From Phaeoceros laevis (Eukaryota; Anthocerotophyta; Anthocerotopsida; Notothyladales): a stretch of 64,000 nt of DNA. A program made the position numbers and the translations under genes. The stretch covers positions 40,057 through 104,056 of the forward strand of contig JBNGIQ010009093.1 in NCBI GenBank assembly GCA_049999765.1, in the 5' to 3' direction. A model generated the notes under the pieces. That model was not told the DNA's origin, searched no databases, and saw only the letters and a program-made list of their open reading frames with translations. This document shows positions 34,551 to 47,300 of this stretch, piece after piece (the stretch's first letter is position 1; the number at the start of each line of letters is the position of its first letter).

Positions 34551-34790
34551 TGAGCAAGATACAAGCCTCACGCACATGAGCTATGGCTTCCGTGGCCAGC
34601 TCCTCATGAGTACCGGAAGATCAGAATGAGAGAGAGACTTGCAATCTTAAAGACAGACTCACAGACTGTCTGAGCAAGATACAAGCCTCACGCACATGAG
34701 CTATGGCTTCCGCGGCCGGCTCCTCATGAGTACCGGAAGATCAGAATGAGAGAGAGACTTGCAATCTTAAAGACAGACTCACTGACTGTC
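34551..34790. repeat. 120-bp tandem repeat, 2 copies, running into an assembly gap
   Basis: 34551-34670 and 34671-34790 are near identical (tgagcaagatacaagcctca start; a few substitutions). The second copy ends exactly at the N run, so the array was probably collapsed and is longer in reality. Confidence 0.95.
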
Positions 34791-34890
34791 NNNNNNNNNN
34801 NNNNNNNNNNNNNNNNNNNNNNNNNNNNNNNNNNNNNNNNNNNNNNNNNNNNNNNNNNNNNNNNNNNNNNNNNNNNNNNNNNNNNNNNNN
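34791..34890. other. assembly gap (100 N)
   Basis: Exactly 100 N, a standard scaffold placeholder of unknown true length. Confidence 0.99.
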
Positions 34891-34998
34891 GACTATACGT
34901 GCCTTTTTTTTTTTCCCGGCTAAACCCGTATGGGGCCGGCAGGTTTGCTGGCATTGCCGGTAAATAACACTTGCCAGCCGGAACTCGGTGAGCGCTGG

Positions 34999-37300
34999 GA
35001 CGGGCCCGGGCTTTTAGACTAGGGTCTGGTCTAGCGCCTCGTCTGCTGGCCTTTACTAGTGGTCCGTCCAGCTCGAGTACCCAAAACGGCTGGCGACGTA
35101 TCGTTGGAGACGTACATATCTATCTGTACAGTTGTTGGGAGGTGCGTTACATACTCGATGACCTGCTGCTGCAGCTTCACAGCCGGCCCGGCTTTGATTC
35201 TTGCTCGCTGTCCTCGCCAGCCGGCCCGTCCGTTTGCATTTGCAGCGTATAAGGAAGGTCCTTATATCTGCGTGGCATAGGATAAGAGAGCCATTTGGGA
35301 ATGAGGGTCCCTCAAAGCGTAAAGCGTGCCTGCCCCGCCTCCACAATCACCATTTCCTAGAGTCCTACACACTAGAATAGACGTCCTCGGTGTGATGACC
35401 AAGGACTAGTCTAGTCTACTCGTGTCGCGTGTCTAGTCTAGACTGTCTAGTAGATGGCAGGGTACCCCAAGCCAAGCCCGGCCCACTTATCTCAATCCCT
35501 ACAATTTCTCCTCGCGTTTCTCGTCGTCTCAAATTAATTTTCAATCAAGCAACCTATCTTACTACGGGGGTGGTGATTTGCGGCCTCATGGGGTACAGGT
35601 CCAGGAACAGTCCAGGCAACACACTGTCTCGACTAAAAAATACGGACGATGACCATCTTGGAGACTTTTGGCTTTTTGTGCCCCCCAACAATGTGTGTGT
35701 GAAGACATCACGACATGATCCAATTTCATGGAGTCAAGCCGACTAGCTGCTTGGCATTTGTTCAACAAGTAGCAAATTCCACCTCGTGCCTAAGGGCGAC
35801 TACGCTAATTAATTAATTAGTTAATTACTTCCGTGAGTCCATGAAAAGCATGGATGGGCTCAAAATACTGACTAGGAGGAATCGTGAGATTCAAGTATCA
35901 AGGCTAATAAGGCATATTTGCGGGAGGGAGGGAGTGACATAAGCCGTGATAAAAGAGTGGAGAGCATATCACGGGCGTTGCTTGAGGAATTGCATCTTTT
36001 TGGTTTTGGGAGTGTGTTTAGCGTGTGCCTCCCAGCTTAGTGATTGGCTTGCATTAGAGCCCGGGGATGGACAACAATGTTTTCTTTGCTTTTGGGATCC
36101 GAATCACACACTTATTTGTCCTTGCTCTTCCTTTACCCATTGGTTTAGGATGATGACATAAGGCTGGATACTTCCAACACAAAAACAAAAAAAATCCAAG
36201 ATTGTTGGAGCCCAACTTTGCACCACCACCACTCCTTTAAAAGGACAAATTCTTGCTTCCACTAATACTCGTACTAATAATCTCTCCAATCCATCCATAA
36301 ACATGGATCCATGGCTTGCTTGCTCGCTTCATTATCATGGCACGAAAGAAACAAGAAATGATGCAATCAAATGGTACCAGCTGCTGCGAGTTTCAAGAAC
36401 CGCTTCCCCTTTGTGTGTCTCGTTGAATTATGGTTCACTCACTCCCAAAGATTCACAGACTCCACATGCATAGTGTGAAAAGATTCACATGCTTACCGGA
36501 ATCCCTTTTAGTGCAGATTCATAATTACTTGGGAAACAGACAAGATGCCGCCTCCCTCCCCATCCATCCATATTACCAAATTTTATTTCACCGCCCGTAA
36601 CAAGTAGCCCAGCAAGTGGATGCGATTCCGATTCCCTGTCACCGCCGACCCCTTTATTAACCCGCGGACTCTCGCTCAGAGTGTAGGAATACATGGGGAT
36701 ACGAGTACACATACTCTCTCCGTCTCGAGAGTCCGGTCGCCATCGCCTGTAACCGTATCCACATCTCATCTGCTCTACTCCCCAACAAACCTCGCAGCTA
36801 TACTATACTGTACAGTACCCCGCCAGCGGCTGTACATTTACACCAGCCGAGGCCGAGGGGCCTCGGCTTGAGCTGGCGCAAGCACGACTTTGACTTGGCA
36901 CCCAATTTCATGCCCGCATTTCGCCGTCACGGGAAATCCGCCGCGAGAGGAGAAAGAAGATAATTCCATTGTGACGCTGCCCAGCGCAACTTGGCACCTT
37001 GCTGTGACGCCGCCTGGTCCTGGGGCCAACCCCATACACCTGGATGTACATGTATCGTGCGCGCGGATGGGATGGGTACATGGCGGGGTGGGCCCCACAT
37101 TCCCTCCATATTATCCAGGCCCATGGCGCATACGTCGTCTATTATGTCTCCGTGTATTGTACAGCTAATTATCTACCCACCGCACGCTGCACGGTACCTA
37201 CCCACCTAATAACCTACCTACCTAAACCTCCCCAACCTCTGCCCCTTTATTATTATTGTCAGTCACCTTATCCTGCGCTGTGGGCCGAAGGGATCCCGTC
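34999..37300. other. intergenic upstream of the OXS3-like gene
   Basis: No supported gene. It includes runs of ctagtct repeats near 35405-35450 and attaattaatta near 35807-35825. Confidence 0.45.
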
Positions 37301-38544
37301 GAGGGGGCGGGGCCACGTTAATGGCCCACGTCTGCCACTGCCCCGCCCCAGCCCTAATTGCGGGAGCCGGGCCGGCGTGGAGGATGAGGCCCAGTGAGCA
37401 GGTTCGGCCCCGAACCGAGCCAGCAGCAGCCTGCGGCAGCCAGCCAGCAGCAGCACCGCTTTTCCCATCTTGGTCCTGGTCGCCTGAGCTGCTGCCCGCT
37501 GCTGCCTGCTGCGCTCCAGGGAGCGTGGTCCGGCGCCATCACCTCGAGTTGGTGAGTAGGCGAGCTTATCCATGGCCTCGCGTCTGCACCCGCGCTTTCT
37601 GCTGCACCGTCACCCGCGCGCGCCTTAAGGCCGCCCCCGGACTCCCCTCCTCTTGTCTCTTGCCTGTCCGCCTGCCTTCAAACCCTTGCCTCCTGCGCGC
37701 ATTGCCTTCCCTGCCGCTCTCAGCTTGCTTGCTTCCTTCCCGCTTCCTACCTAGCCTCCTCCTCTTGCACCGCAATTCTTGCGACCTCCGCTCCCAATTT
37801 GGTTGCACTGCCAATTTGGTCGGCTGGATCCATCCAGCACCTCTCTTCCCTTGTCTGTCCTGCGTCGCCTTTCCCCTGTACGCTGCTGCCATCGGACCCC
37901 TCCCGGCTAGGGCGCCCGGATCTTGCCTCCTTACCGCATTCTCCAATTCTGCTGCTGTGTGGATGTGCTCGCTCGCTGGCTGCCTGCATCGCATTGCGTC
38001 TCGGCTGGGTGGAGCATTCAAGTGTACGCACTCAGGGGCTGCTCAATTGGTGAGCGGAAGCGGCGCTAGCGTCCCAGCGCCAGGGTTTGCTGCCTCTGGG
38101 GTTTGCTTGTGATTCTTGGGGGGAAGCCAGGAAAGCCTCCGGCTTGGGGTCAGGTCAGGGTTGGGGTGGATATGGCACATCATCTTGCTCCCTGCTGCTG
38201 AGTCCGGCGCTCTCGTGGCTTGTGACTGTTAGTTGAGGGAAGCAAACGGCTACGACGCCTCTACTGTCGAGGCAGGCGAGGTTGTGTATGGAAAGCTTTA
38301 ACCGCGTGCATAGACTACAGAGCAGCGCCTACACCAAGCACTGCCCTCCTTGAGTGAGTTGCAGAAGGAATGAGGCGGAGTGGATCTCTTGTATCGTCCG
38401 GAGACCAGCAAGTGTAAGAGCGCACAGCACCCCAGGGGCTGGCCGGCACAACAACCTGCAGGCTGCCGTTCTTGGTTCTTGGTGAGCCAGCCACCCTGGG
38501 TGCAACTGCCTTCATCGTCATCATCTTGCGGCCGTCGGCTACAG
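37301..38544 (+). promoter_or_regulatory. OXS3-like promoter / 5' leader and leader intron (probable)
   Basis: CT- and CAG-rich DNA with two donor-like sites (ttggtgagtagg at about 37549 and ttggtgagcgg at about 38045) and an acceptor at 38544. The long open frame at 37321-38112 is low-complexity Cys/Ala/Pro/Leu-rich and is better explained as leader composition than as a protein. Confidence 0.45.
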
Positions 38545-39719
38545 GCTCTGGAGGCAAAATGTCGGTTGCCTATGCGTACGAAAACAGCTGGGACATAGGA
38601 GCGCGGGCCCGTGGTGGGCACATGATGGCGGCCTCTCAAAGTCATTCTTGCGGCTCCGATTCTCCTACCTTCCGGTCCAAGCAGCAGCAGGACACTATGA
38701 TCCGGGGCCTCTCGGCTTCAATCTCCCTGTACATACACAACCAGCCAGATAGGGTAGACCAGCTCCCCCGCCTTCCTTCTTCGCCTTCTTCCAAGGATAG
38801 TTTAGCGTCTCTGGAATCTGAGGATGCGTCCGGAAGTGAGCTGGAAAGTGCACATGCCCAGCGATCTTCCCAGGGATCTGGGAGTACTTCCTCGCTGGAA
38901 GCCTTCGACACAGCTTCCGTAGATACACAGGATCAAGGTTTTCTTGGGCCCAATCACGGCAGTTTTGGCAATAGTTTGCCCTCTGGGCCCTTCAAGGACA
39001 GCGATACTGAAGGTGAAGAACAGCCGCTGGACCTTATTGCGCTGTTTCCTCATCATTCGACACCTTCCTCCCCTGCATCGTCGGTAACGTCTTCAATTGG
39101 GGAACAGAGGGATGATAGCTGCTGTTCGTCCGAAGATGAAGCAGCGGCCGACGGCATGGAAGCGGAGTCCAAGTATCGAGGACCCCTGGATCAGCTCAGC
39201 GACCTAGAATCATCGCTTCCCATCAAGTAAGAATTCCCTTCCCTTGGCTTTCTTCCCCCCCCTTCTTTCTGGTCCAGCACTACTACCTTCTCTTCTGGTG
39301 GTTTCTTGGTTGTCGTTGCTAACCTAAAGCTAACGTCTTTTTTGTGCAGAAGAGGCCTTTCACGATTCTTCAATGGCAAGTCCCGATCTTTCACCTCCCT
39401 GGCGGAGGTGAACACACTTGCAGATGTTAAGGAACTTGCTAAAGTGGAGAATCCTTTCAACAGGAAAAGAAAGATGTTCGGGAGCAGCGGTCATCGCTGC
39501 TTTCCTCCTCTACCCTCTGGTGCTGGTGTTGCTAAGAGAACAACGGCCTCCAGTCGGACTACTTTGGCCCTAGCCGTGTCTATGATAGAAGAAGAGGACA
39601 AAACCGCTCTCCGGAGAGGGAAACCATCTGCATCCAGATCGCCCGGTCCTTTCAGATCCTTTTCGTTGACTGACTTGACAGGTAAAAGCGGCCAGCCGTT
39701 GTCTTTGAGAAGGGCATGA
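38545..39719 (+). CDS. OXIDATIVE STRESS 3-like (OXS3) protein; coding part 38559-39719
   Basis: OXS3-family plant protein; in Arabidopsis, members localise to the nucleus and raise stress tolerance, mechanism not settled. Coding exons 38559-39226 and 39350-39719, with the intron bounded by aa/gtaaga and gtgcag/aag; phase closes to 345 residues. The diagnostic block spans the intron: LPIKRGLSRFFNGKSRSFTS then LAEVNTLADVKELAKVENPF and NRKRK. The N-terminal two thirds are Ser/Asp/Glu-rich and disordered, longer than many angiosperm copies. An acceptor-like ctacag at 38539-38544 just before the ATG suggests a spliced 5' leader with a donor (ttg/gtgagc or ttg/gtgagt) near 38049 or 37554. The ATG at 38559 is the first in the downstream exon and opens the conserved frame. 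Confidence 0.85.
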
Positions 39720-40140
39720 GGAGTTTTGGTGACTGTCAGACAGGAGACCACCCCAGGGGAGTCTCCAAATTGTGGTTAGACTGGGGTCTTTAGCTCTCGA
39801 TTCCTGTTGCTCTAGTGCAGAGTTCCAATCTTGCCTTGTAAAATTCCGTGACCCTTGTGACCACGGAGGCTGACTTCAGTGTAGAGGATGAGAGTCTCAG
39901 ATTTTTCTCGAGCCTGAACTAGCTATCTTGACTTGCTCGTCATTCGACGCATTTCGGACCAGGAATTAGGGGGCGAATGTCTCACAGGGATTGGGAAATT
40001 GCCAGATGGGTACTCGAAGCACAATACTATGTTGGCGGTGAGATAGTCGAATCTTTACAGACAGGAATGCTGCCACCGATGGTGTTCAGACATTGATGGC
40101 ACTCGGGATAGGTTGGAAAGCTGGAATGCATTGCAGGATG
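39720..40140. other. OXS3-like 3' flank, no gene seen
   Basis: Presumed 3' untranslated and downstream sequence; it runs into the second assembly gap. Confidence 0.5.
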
Positions 40141-40240
40141 NNNNNNNNNNNNNNNNNNNNNNNNNNNNNNNNNNNNNNNNNNNNNNNNNNNNNNNNNNNN
40201 NNNNNNNNNNNNNNNNNNNNNNNNNNNNNNNNNNNNNNNN
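40141..40240. other. assembly gap (100 N)
   Basis: Exactly 100 N, scaffold placeholder. Confidence 0.99.
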
Positions 40241-40410
40241 CTACATTCACATATCAAGTCGTGCACGTTTTCAGTGCACTAGTCCACTTGATTTTGGACA
40301 TGATTTCGGATTCTCAGAAACACGCTTCGTCTTTCGTAGGGTGGGCAGCCTGCTTCCGACATGCATCTTGCTGCGTCTGGACTACGAAGGCTCCTATGTA
40401 GCATGACCGC

Positions 40411-40542
40411 CCACAAATCTGACCCGTCTAGTCTCAGGTGCTAGGAAATCCTTACTACCTTCAACCAATGCAGCCCCCACAAATCTGACCCGTCTAGTCT
40501 CAGGTGCTAGGAAATCCATACTACCTTCTGCCAATGCAGCCC
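40411..40542. repeat. 66-bp tandem duplication
   Basis: 40411-40476 and 40477-40542 share ccacaaatctgacccgtcta and gtctcaggtgctaggaaatc with few differences. Confidence 0.95.
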
Positions 40543-40664
40543 ATTCTGACCAGAACCATACTCTCTTCTACAACAATGTAGAATGGAAATAATTAATAGG
40601 AAGAAAATAAGCCCTTGGAACCTTGGCGTTGGAATCGTAATGGACGTGTGTACACTAGCATCAA

Positions 40665-40860
40665 GGATTAATACCGTAGGATTAATACCGCAGGATGTTT
40701 CTACTCCGATACCGTCGTAGGATTAATACCGCAGCATGTTTCTACTCGGATACCGTCGTAGGATTAATACTGCAGCATGTTTCTACTCCGATAATGTAAG
40801 CTACTCCGATAATGTTTCTACTCCGATAATGCAAGCTACTCCGATAATGCAAGCAGTTGT
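40665..40860. repeat. complex short tandem repeat (attaataccgcag / ctactccgata units)
   Basis: A roughly 42-base composite unit (taggattaataccgcag, catgtttctactccgata, ccgtcg) occurs about three times and then decays into shorter ctactccgataatgcaag units. Confidence 0.85.
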
Positions 40861-41006
40861 GCATCGCTAAGGGGAGGAAGTGGAATATGGGGAGACTTTG
40901 GTAGGGAAGTAGACTTCGAAAGGGAAGGAAAAGTTTAGTTGAGAGTTCACAACGATGCCTAGGTTCACGACGATGCCTAGGTTACAAACATCGGTAAGTG
41001 TTACAA

Positions 41007-41362
41007 GGCTCCTTTATTTTAGAGAAAGTTCAAGACAAAAAACAACATGCACATTTTTTGAAACAATCGACGCTTTCAAAGAAGGAAGCAATTGGTGCTT
41101 CCAATCAATATGGATATGATCATCAGGGCTCCTTTAGTTGAGAGAAAGTTCATGACAAAAAATGACATGCACATTTTTTAAAACAATCGACGCTTTCAAA
41201 GAAGGAAGCACTTGGTGCTTCCAATCAATATGGATATCATCATCAGGGCTCCTTTAGGTCAGAGAAAGTTCATGACAAAAAATGACATGCACATTTTTTG
41301 AAACAATCGACGCTTTCAAAGAAGGAAGTGGTGCTTTCGATTAATATGGATATGATCATCTT
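41007..41362. repeat. 120-bp tandem repeat, 3 copies
   Basis: Copies start at 41007, 41127 and 41247 with ggctccttta; all share caatcgacgctttcaaagaa and end near ggatat(g/c)atcatc. Differences are few. The array stops just before the stop codon of the subtilisin gene, so it would be its 3' untranslated or flanking DNA. Confidence 0.95.
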
Positions 41363-41370
41363 AAGCTTGG

Positions 41371-44300
41371 TTACTCACTTGTGCTTTCTTCTGCATCATA
41401 TTTTGGAGGAGCAAATTTCACAAGCTCATACTCAAGTTGTTGGGGCATAAGAGACTTTCGCCAACCAGTTGCTCCTGGTTGTGATACAAGTATTGACTTT
41501 CTCGGTGCTGCAGATGGATTTGATAACTTTCGAGGTAATTGTTGGTTAAAAGATGCTCTCATTGCACTCCCGCTTGTGCCAATGGACCCCCGAACTCCAT
41601 TAAATCCTTCTTGTAGTTGCGACATTGAGGGCTTTGAGAGGTTGGACAAAATTTCAGTTGCTTTTTCTGATCCTTCTTGAATAACTCGTATTGATTTTCT
41701 AGCTATTTGCGAAACACTGACCATTGGGGAACGATTCACTCCACCTATACAATGCAAATGTAAGTACTAAGATACATGAGGGAATAACTACAACATACTT
41801 GATATATAAAGACTAAAACTTACCAATACTAGCATCGTCGAGATTCATATCGTTTCCAGCATGTTGCCATATTTTGTATGTGATCGTTGAAAGTATTCCG
41901 AGCAACACAACAGAAGCAACAATAGAAACAATAATTATCACATTCTTTTTGGAAATTCCTCCCTTTCCTCCTGAACTTTCATTTCCCGTGTCCGAAGACG
42001 GCGGAGGTATAAAAACGGATGCGAGTCTTTGTACACCACGAAGATCGGCTACTTTTCTACATGTTGCATTAGTAGAAGTCACCCACCCTCCATCACATGT
42101 GCTACAGTCCACTCCTGCATAACCTGCAAACTATTGATTATCATTAGAAACATGTGCATGCAAATGGTAAATCATACCTAAAAGACACTATAAGAAAATT
42201 GAATTGGTAGCACATGACTATATTTCTCCCAACATCTTCTAGTATAACTAATATACATGCAAGCATATCACCCAGAACACATCTAAGTACGATGAAATAT
42301 TCTTCATAATATGGATAAAATTGATTAAATATAAAAAACTACCCTTAAGAGTAGAACAAAGGGTAAAGTAGGCTTGACTTTCCATGCATGAAAATAATCA
42401 TATACCAGTAAAGCAATCACATTGACCGCTTGCATCCAAACAATGACCATTTCCAGCACATGCAATGCTTGCTCGAGGACCAGTCGTTGGTATTGGACAT
42501 GAGACAGGTACATAAGGACAGTCTTTTAAACAACAATATGAAACATCGATAGAGCTTGCGCTCTTTCCTTGATTATCGCATCGCTCTCCTTTTTCACACA
42601 TCCCATTGCCACAAATTCCTACTCGTTGCAGGTTGATAACATTTGTAACCTTCACTTCTTTAAACATCTAAAAAAATATTCATGGATATTTTAGTAGAAA
42701 AAAATAAGAGAAATAGCTAATATTGTAGTATTACTATGAGCCTAAAAACATATGACTTACCTCACTTTCTTCAGACTCCATCAAAGTTGATTGCAATAAT
42801 GTAGTTCTCACATCATTTTTTTTTATGTGCATATTTCGTAAAAACTTCTGTTATAGCAATTATCGATGTCTTAAAATAATTGTATGTAATACTTATCAAT
42901 GTGCTAGAAAATATTTAAAGAACTATTACTGAAAAGGTTACCAATGGTACAGGTAGCAAAGAAAATTTGAATATGCCCAATGTGGTCGAGGTTCCATTAT
43001 TTAAGCAATTATCTAGATTGCCATCGTCGAAGCTACAATCCATTGATAGATTATTTGATATTTGTATTGAGTTTAACAATACAGCAGAGGAGAGAATACC
43101 GAGTCGAGTAGACATCTGGAAAATGTACCATGTAATCAGATCTAACTTCATACTTTTGTCATGCAGTTCTAAATGAAAGACTTACGGCTCACAAATTTGA
43201 ATTGCATGAGGATATGGACTTGCAGCCTTTAAATTATATTTCTTTCAGGAGGTTCTTAATTATTCAAGAAGGATTAATTAATCATTAAATATTGTAAGAA
43301 GGATATATATTTACTTCAAATATATATGAATTAGTCACCGCATACACTATTAATCAATGATATCATAAAATCTTTCCAAATTGTTGACGCATTGACTTGA
43401 AGTGTCATTGTCGCGTCAATAAACTCCGCTACCATTGTTACGTTTGTAGCACAGCTTGTAGAGTCTCCATCACAAATATGACATTCATCTAATATTCCGC
43501 TATGACAACAAATTCCTTTTTCGTCTCTAATGGTGAGACAACATTTATTTGTTGAATCCATGGACCTAGAATATCCGTTTTAAATTAATATAATTTATGA
43601 ATATATGTCAAAAATATAATATAGTTCTTTTCAAGTGAAATGTATGTTATGTCTAATAATAGGAGCTTACTTTGAAGGACCATCACATACGCCACAAGCA
43701 TCCACGATACCGGTATTACAACACTGTCCATTCTATGGTCAAGTATGTTAACCAGAAAACAATGGATATTAGTTCATTAATGCAATGTTAAAATTCAAAG
43801 ATGGGGTTTAGCTAAAGGAAGGAATAATTTTTAGGTTTTTTTTTAATCATAAGAAGAAGATACATTACATGAACGTCACCTTGTCAAGAATGGCTACAGC
43901 AGTCGAGCAACACTGTAGGTTCAAGTCAATAGCTTTGAAAGGGCAACAACTAACATTTCCAGTAGGTAGATAACCAATAGCCATTCCGTCACATACTTTA
44001 AGTCGATCACAATATCGGCCTTCCCATTTTTGAGAACAAATGCATCTACCTCCCTATTGTAAGCATACAAAATTTTAAAATATTATCTTCATTACGATTT
44101 GGTTTAAAAAAATCTCTGAGATATAAAACTAATAAACTAACACGGACAATAGTGCCATGAGCAACTCACAATGTACTTACAACACATTTTCCGTTCCCAG
44201 AACAATTATTGTATGAACAATAATCACACGTCAAATCATATTGTTGGCAAACTGTTGTTGCAGCTGGTTTTGTCAACGGGTCACAAAGAGATTGAATTAC

Positions 44301-47300
44301 TTGATCACCATCTCCATCCACACACTATTTAAAATTCAAATAAAAATACATATATTATGAAAAATATAATGCACGCAAAATTTTACTATTTTTCTAGTAT
44401 CTAAAAAATCTTTCAAAGCTATTCTCACTAACTCTCCTCGAATTTTTTTTTTTTGAACTTAATTCTTACTTCCACGGTGCGGTATGCCATAGCGCCACAT
44501 TCATTTTGGCATCTTGACCAATGGCCAACAAGCCATGCATAAGTAGCACAAGGCTATAAACACTTTACTTAATTAGTATGCACTATTGGTTGATATAGAG
44601 TATATATTAATATCAATAAGTTAAAATAATATGAATAAGCTTCTTGACAAAAAATCTAACAATGTCTCTAAGCATACGGGACGTATGAAATAGATTGAGA
44701 CTAAAAGTAAAATTGAAGGTAAAAGTATACTTGAACATTGCAACGACTTTGGGTTTCCGGTGGTTGTCCACTACATAGGTTGTCGTCAACCACTGTTTCA
44801 TTTAACATGCATAAGCTATCTCGGAATCGAAATCCTCCTGCACAAGGTACATTACAAAAATTCCATGTTGGCACTTTCCAATATGTGCTATTGCATGGTT
44901 GGATGTTGCAGTCTTGTGTTTGTGTTTCCACTTTATCACCGGTACATTGCGCAATATCAGCAATGTTTCCAAAATTGTCAATACATGCCAATTCTCTGTA
45001 AGAGCATCAAGAAACAAAGAATTTTAGCTGATTTTAGTGTCTTTTTCACTTTTTATCTACTAAACATGATGCATATCTTAACCTAGATATATTAAAATAT
45101 CGCATGTGCGTAAACCTTGTTTGTTTTCCAGTCCCACAAGTTTGAGTACACTCGGTCCATGGACTTGTATATAATGAAAATGTTTGACATGCAATTGTGT
45201 TGCATGACTGAGATTCGAATACATGTCAAAAATCGATTAGCATATATATGTTCGAGTATTTCCTAAGAAAATAGATGATACCAAAAACAAACTTTCACAT
45301 TACTTGATTTAATTGAGGAGCACTCAAGTATTCACAGTTACTGGGATCCACCACTTGCAGATCTCTATTATGACATTGCATCATTGCGTGCTGTAAATTA
45401 TAATTTATATTAACACTAATATTTTAAACTTCTTACTCAAAACTTAGTTTCCCTGTTAAAAAATCTGTACTGAAAGTATTAAAAATTACTTGTGAGGGAC
45501 CAAAATAAATAAATCTAATGCAATAAAATCAAACATAAAAATAATAATCTAATGCTCAAAAAATATACAGGAGAATGGTGGTAGAGGATATTTGAAATAA
45601 ATAAAGGTTATTGACAAAGCATACGATATACAAAGCATACTTGGTTTCCTCCACCACAAGGTTTAGTGCATGGACTCCATCCTATTGGACTCCAAAAGAA
45701 ATCGGATGTTCCATCTTGCACTATTATAGGGCTGGAGGCATTAAATCCACAACGACGGTTGTTCCATCGTGTACATACAATAGATTGCTTAGATTGTGCA
45801 ACTATATGGATCTTTGAGGTCGAGTACGTTGCAAATTTTGTTGTTGACTTTTTTTGAGAATCTAACAAAAAAATGTCAATATAAGGCCTAGTTCTGCACC
45901 ATTTTTTCTATGTACTTTGGATTAAAAATCCTTAACTCGAAGAATAGAAATACCAGCTGGTCCTTTTAAATAAAAATCAAATGGGCCACCATCCCCGCCG
46001 AAACCATCAATCATCTGGGAATCACAATATGTGCTATTGAAGTTAATTTCCAGGCATATGAAATAGATTTGGATGTTACACTTGAAACATAGACCAAGGA
46101 GTAAAATCACTAAGAATAAACATGACAAGAGTTCCTTACAATGATATATGTTCGAGCTTTGAGAAATGAAATGCTGGGAATCATGGATTGTGCATTGCAT
46201 CTGTCATCATTGCATGCAATTTGACGCACAGATTGACCGGTTTTTTCATAAACTGATAGTATTGTATCAAAATCTGTATTTGCTCCACATAAAGATATAT
46301 TGACAACCTGCATTTGCAGGGTGGTAATATCAATTAAATATCTAGCTGATTTATATTAATATTTTTAAAAAATTGTCTAATTTTTTTGGGTAAAAATATC
46401 TTCATGTTATAATTATTTCGTGTATTATTACATCTATAAATATTATTATTTGAAGAAAAACAAAAAGAAGTAATACAGTACCACATCTTGGGTTGGTGTA
46501 TATTGAAAAACAGTATCCGGCCCAGAACTATGACAAGAATCAAAATCCGAGTCATATATATTCGCATAGTTTGTTGTATCATCTTGGTAATAGAATGGAA
46601 GAGTAGGAATAATTTTTGGTTTAGCAATTGTTTGGCCACAAGGGTTGTCTAATGTCATTTTACATACTCCTATTGTAAAAGAGTTGAATTTTTTTAAAAT
46701 AGACAATCTATGTGGATCAAGTGATTAGGTCCTACATTAATATTTATCATGCTTTAACATGAACACAAAGGCTTGACCTAAAAACTTCACACATGTGGAC
46801 CAAATGATTAGTTTAAATTATATTTTCAACACAATGGCTTTACCTGTATCTAAAGAATTCACATAGCCTTCTGGAGTAACAATAAACTTGGGGTCCCGAC
46901 TTTTGAACGACCAACTAATCATGGCTTTGTGATCCAGGTAATCTGTATATGACATGTACACAACCTAACTCACAAGAACCCACAAGGATCTACAAACACA
47001 TAATAAAGCTTCTTCTTCTATACAAATACATGACACAACATGACATATACACAACCTACATGACATGTACACAACCTAACTCACAAGAGCCCACAAGGAT
47101 CTACAAACACATAATAAATCTTCTTCTTCTATACAAATACATGACACAACATGACATATACACAATCTAACTCACAGGAACCCACAAGGGACCTACAAAC
47201 ACATAATAAAGCTTCTCCTTGTATACAAATACATGACACAACATGACATATACACAACCTAACTCACAAGAACCCACAAGGATCTACAAACACATAATAA

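Larger units (their letters stand above)
33325..34998. mobile_element. candidate DNA transposon with subterminal CCGGCAA motifs (contains gap)
   Basis: ccagtgctcaccaag at 33325-33339 is the reverse complement of ctcggtgagcgctgg at 34984-34998 with two mismatches. Inside each end are clusters of (a)ccggca(a): about 33375-33460 on the left and 34320-34360 plus 34915-34980 on the right, in both orientations. Short terminal inverted repeats with clustered subterminal motifs is the layout of CACTA-type elements, but the termini do not begin CACTA and no transposase is seen. The interior includes AT-rich repeats and the N gap. Confidence 0.4.

Noticed and set aside
37321-38112. 263-codon plus-strand open frame before the OXS3-like gene
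   Set aside because: Low-complexity Cys/Ala/Pro/Leu composition from CT-rich DNA, an equally long frame on the opposite strand, internal donor-like sites and no motif; better read as 5' leader.
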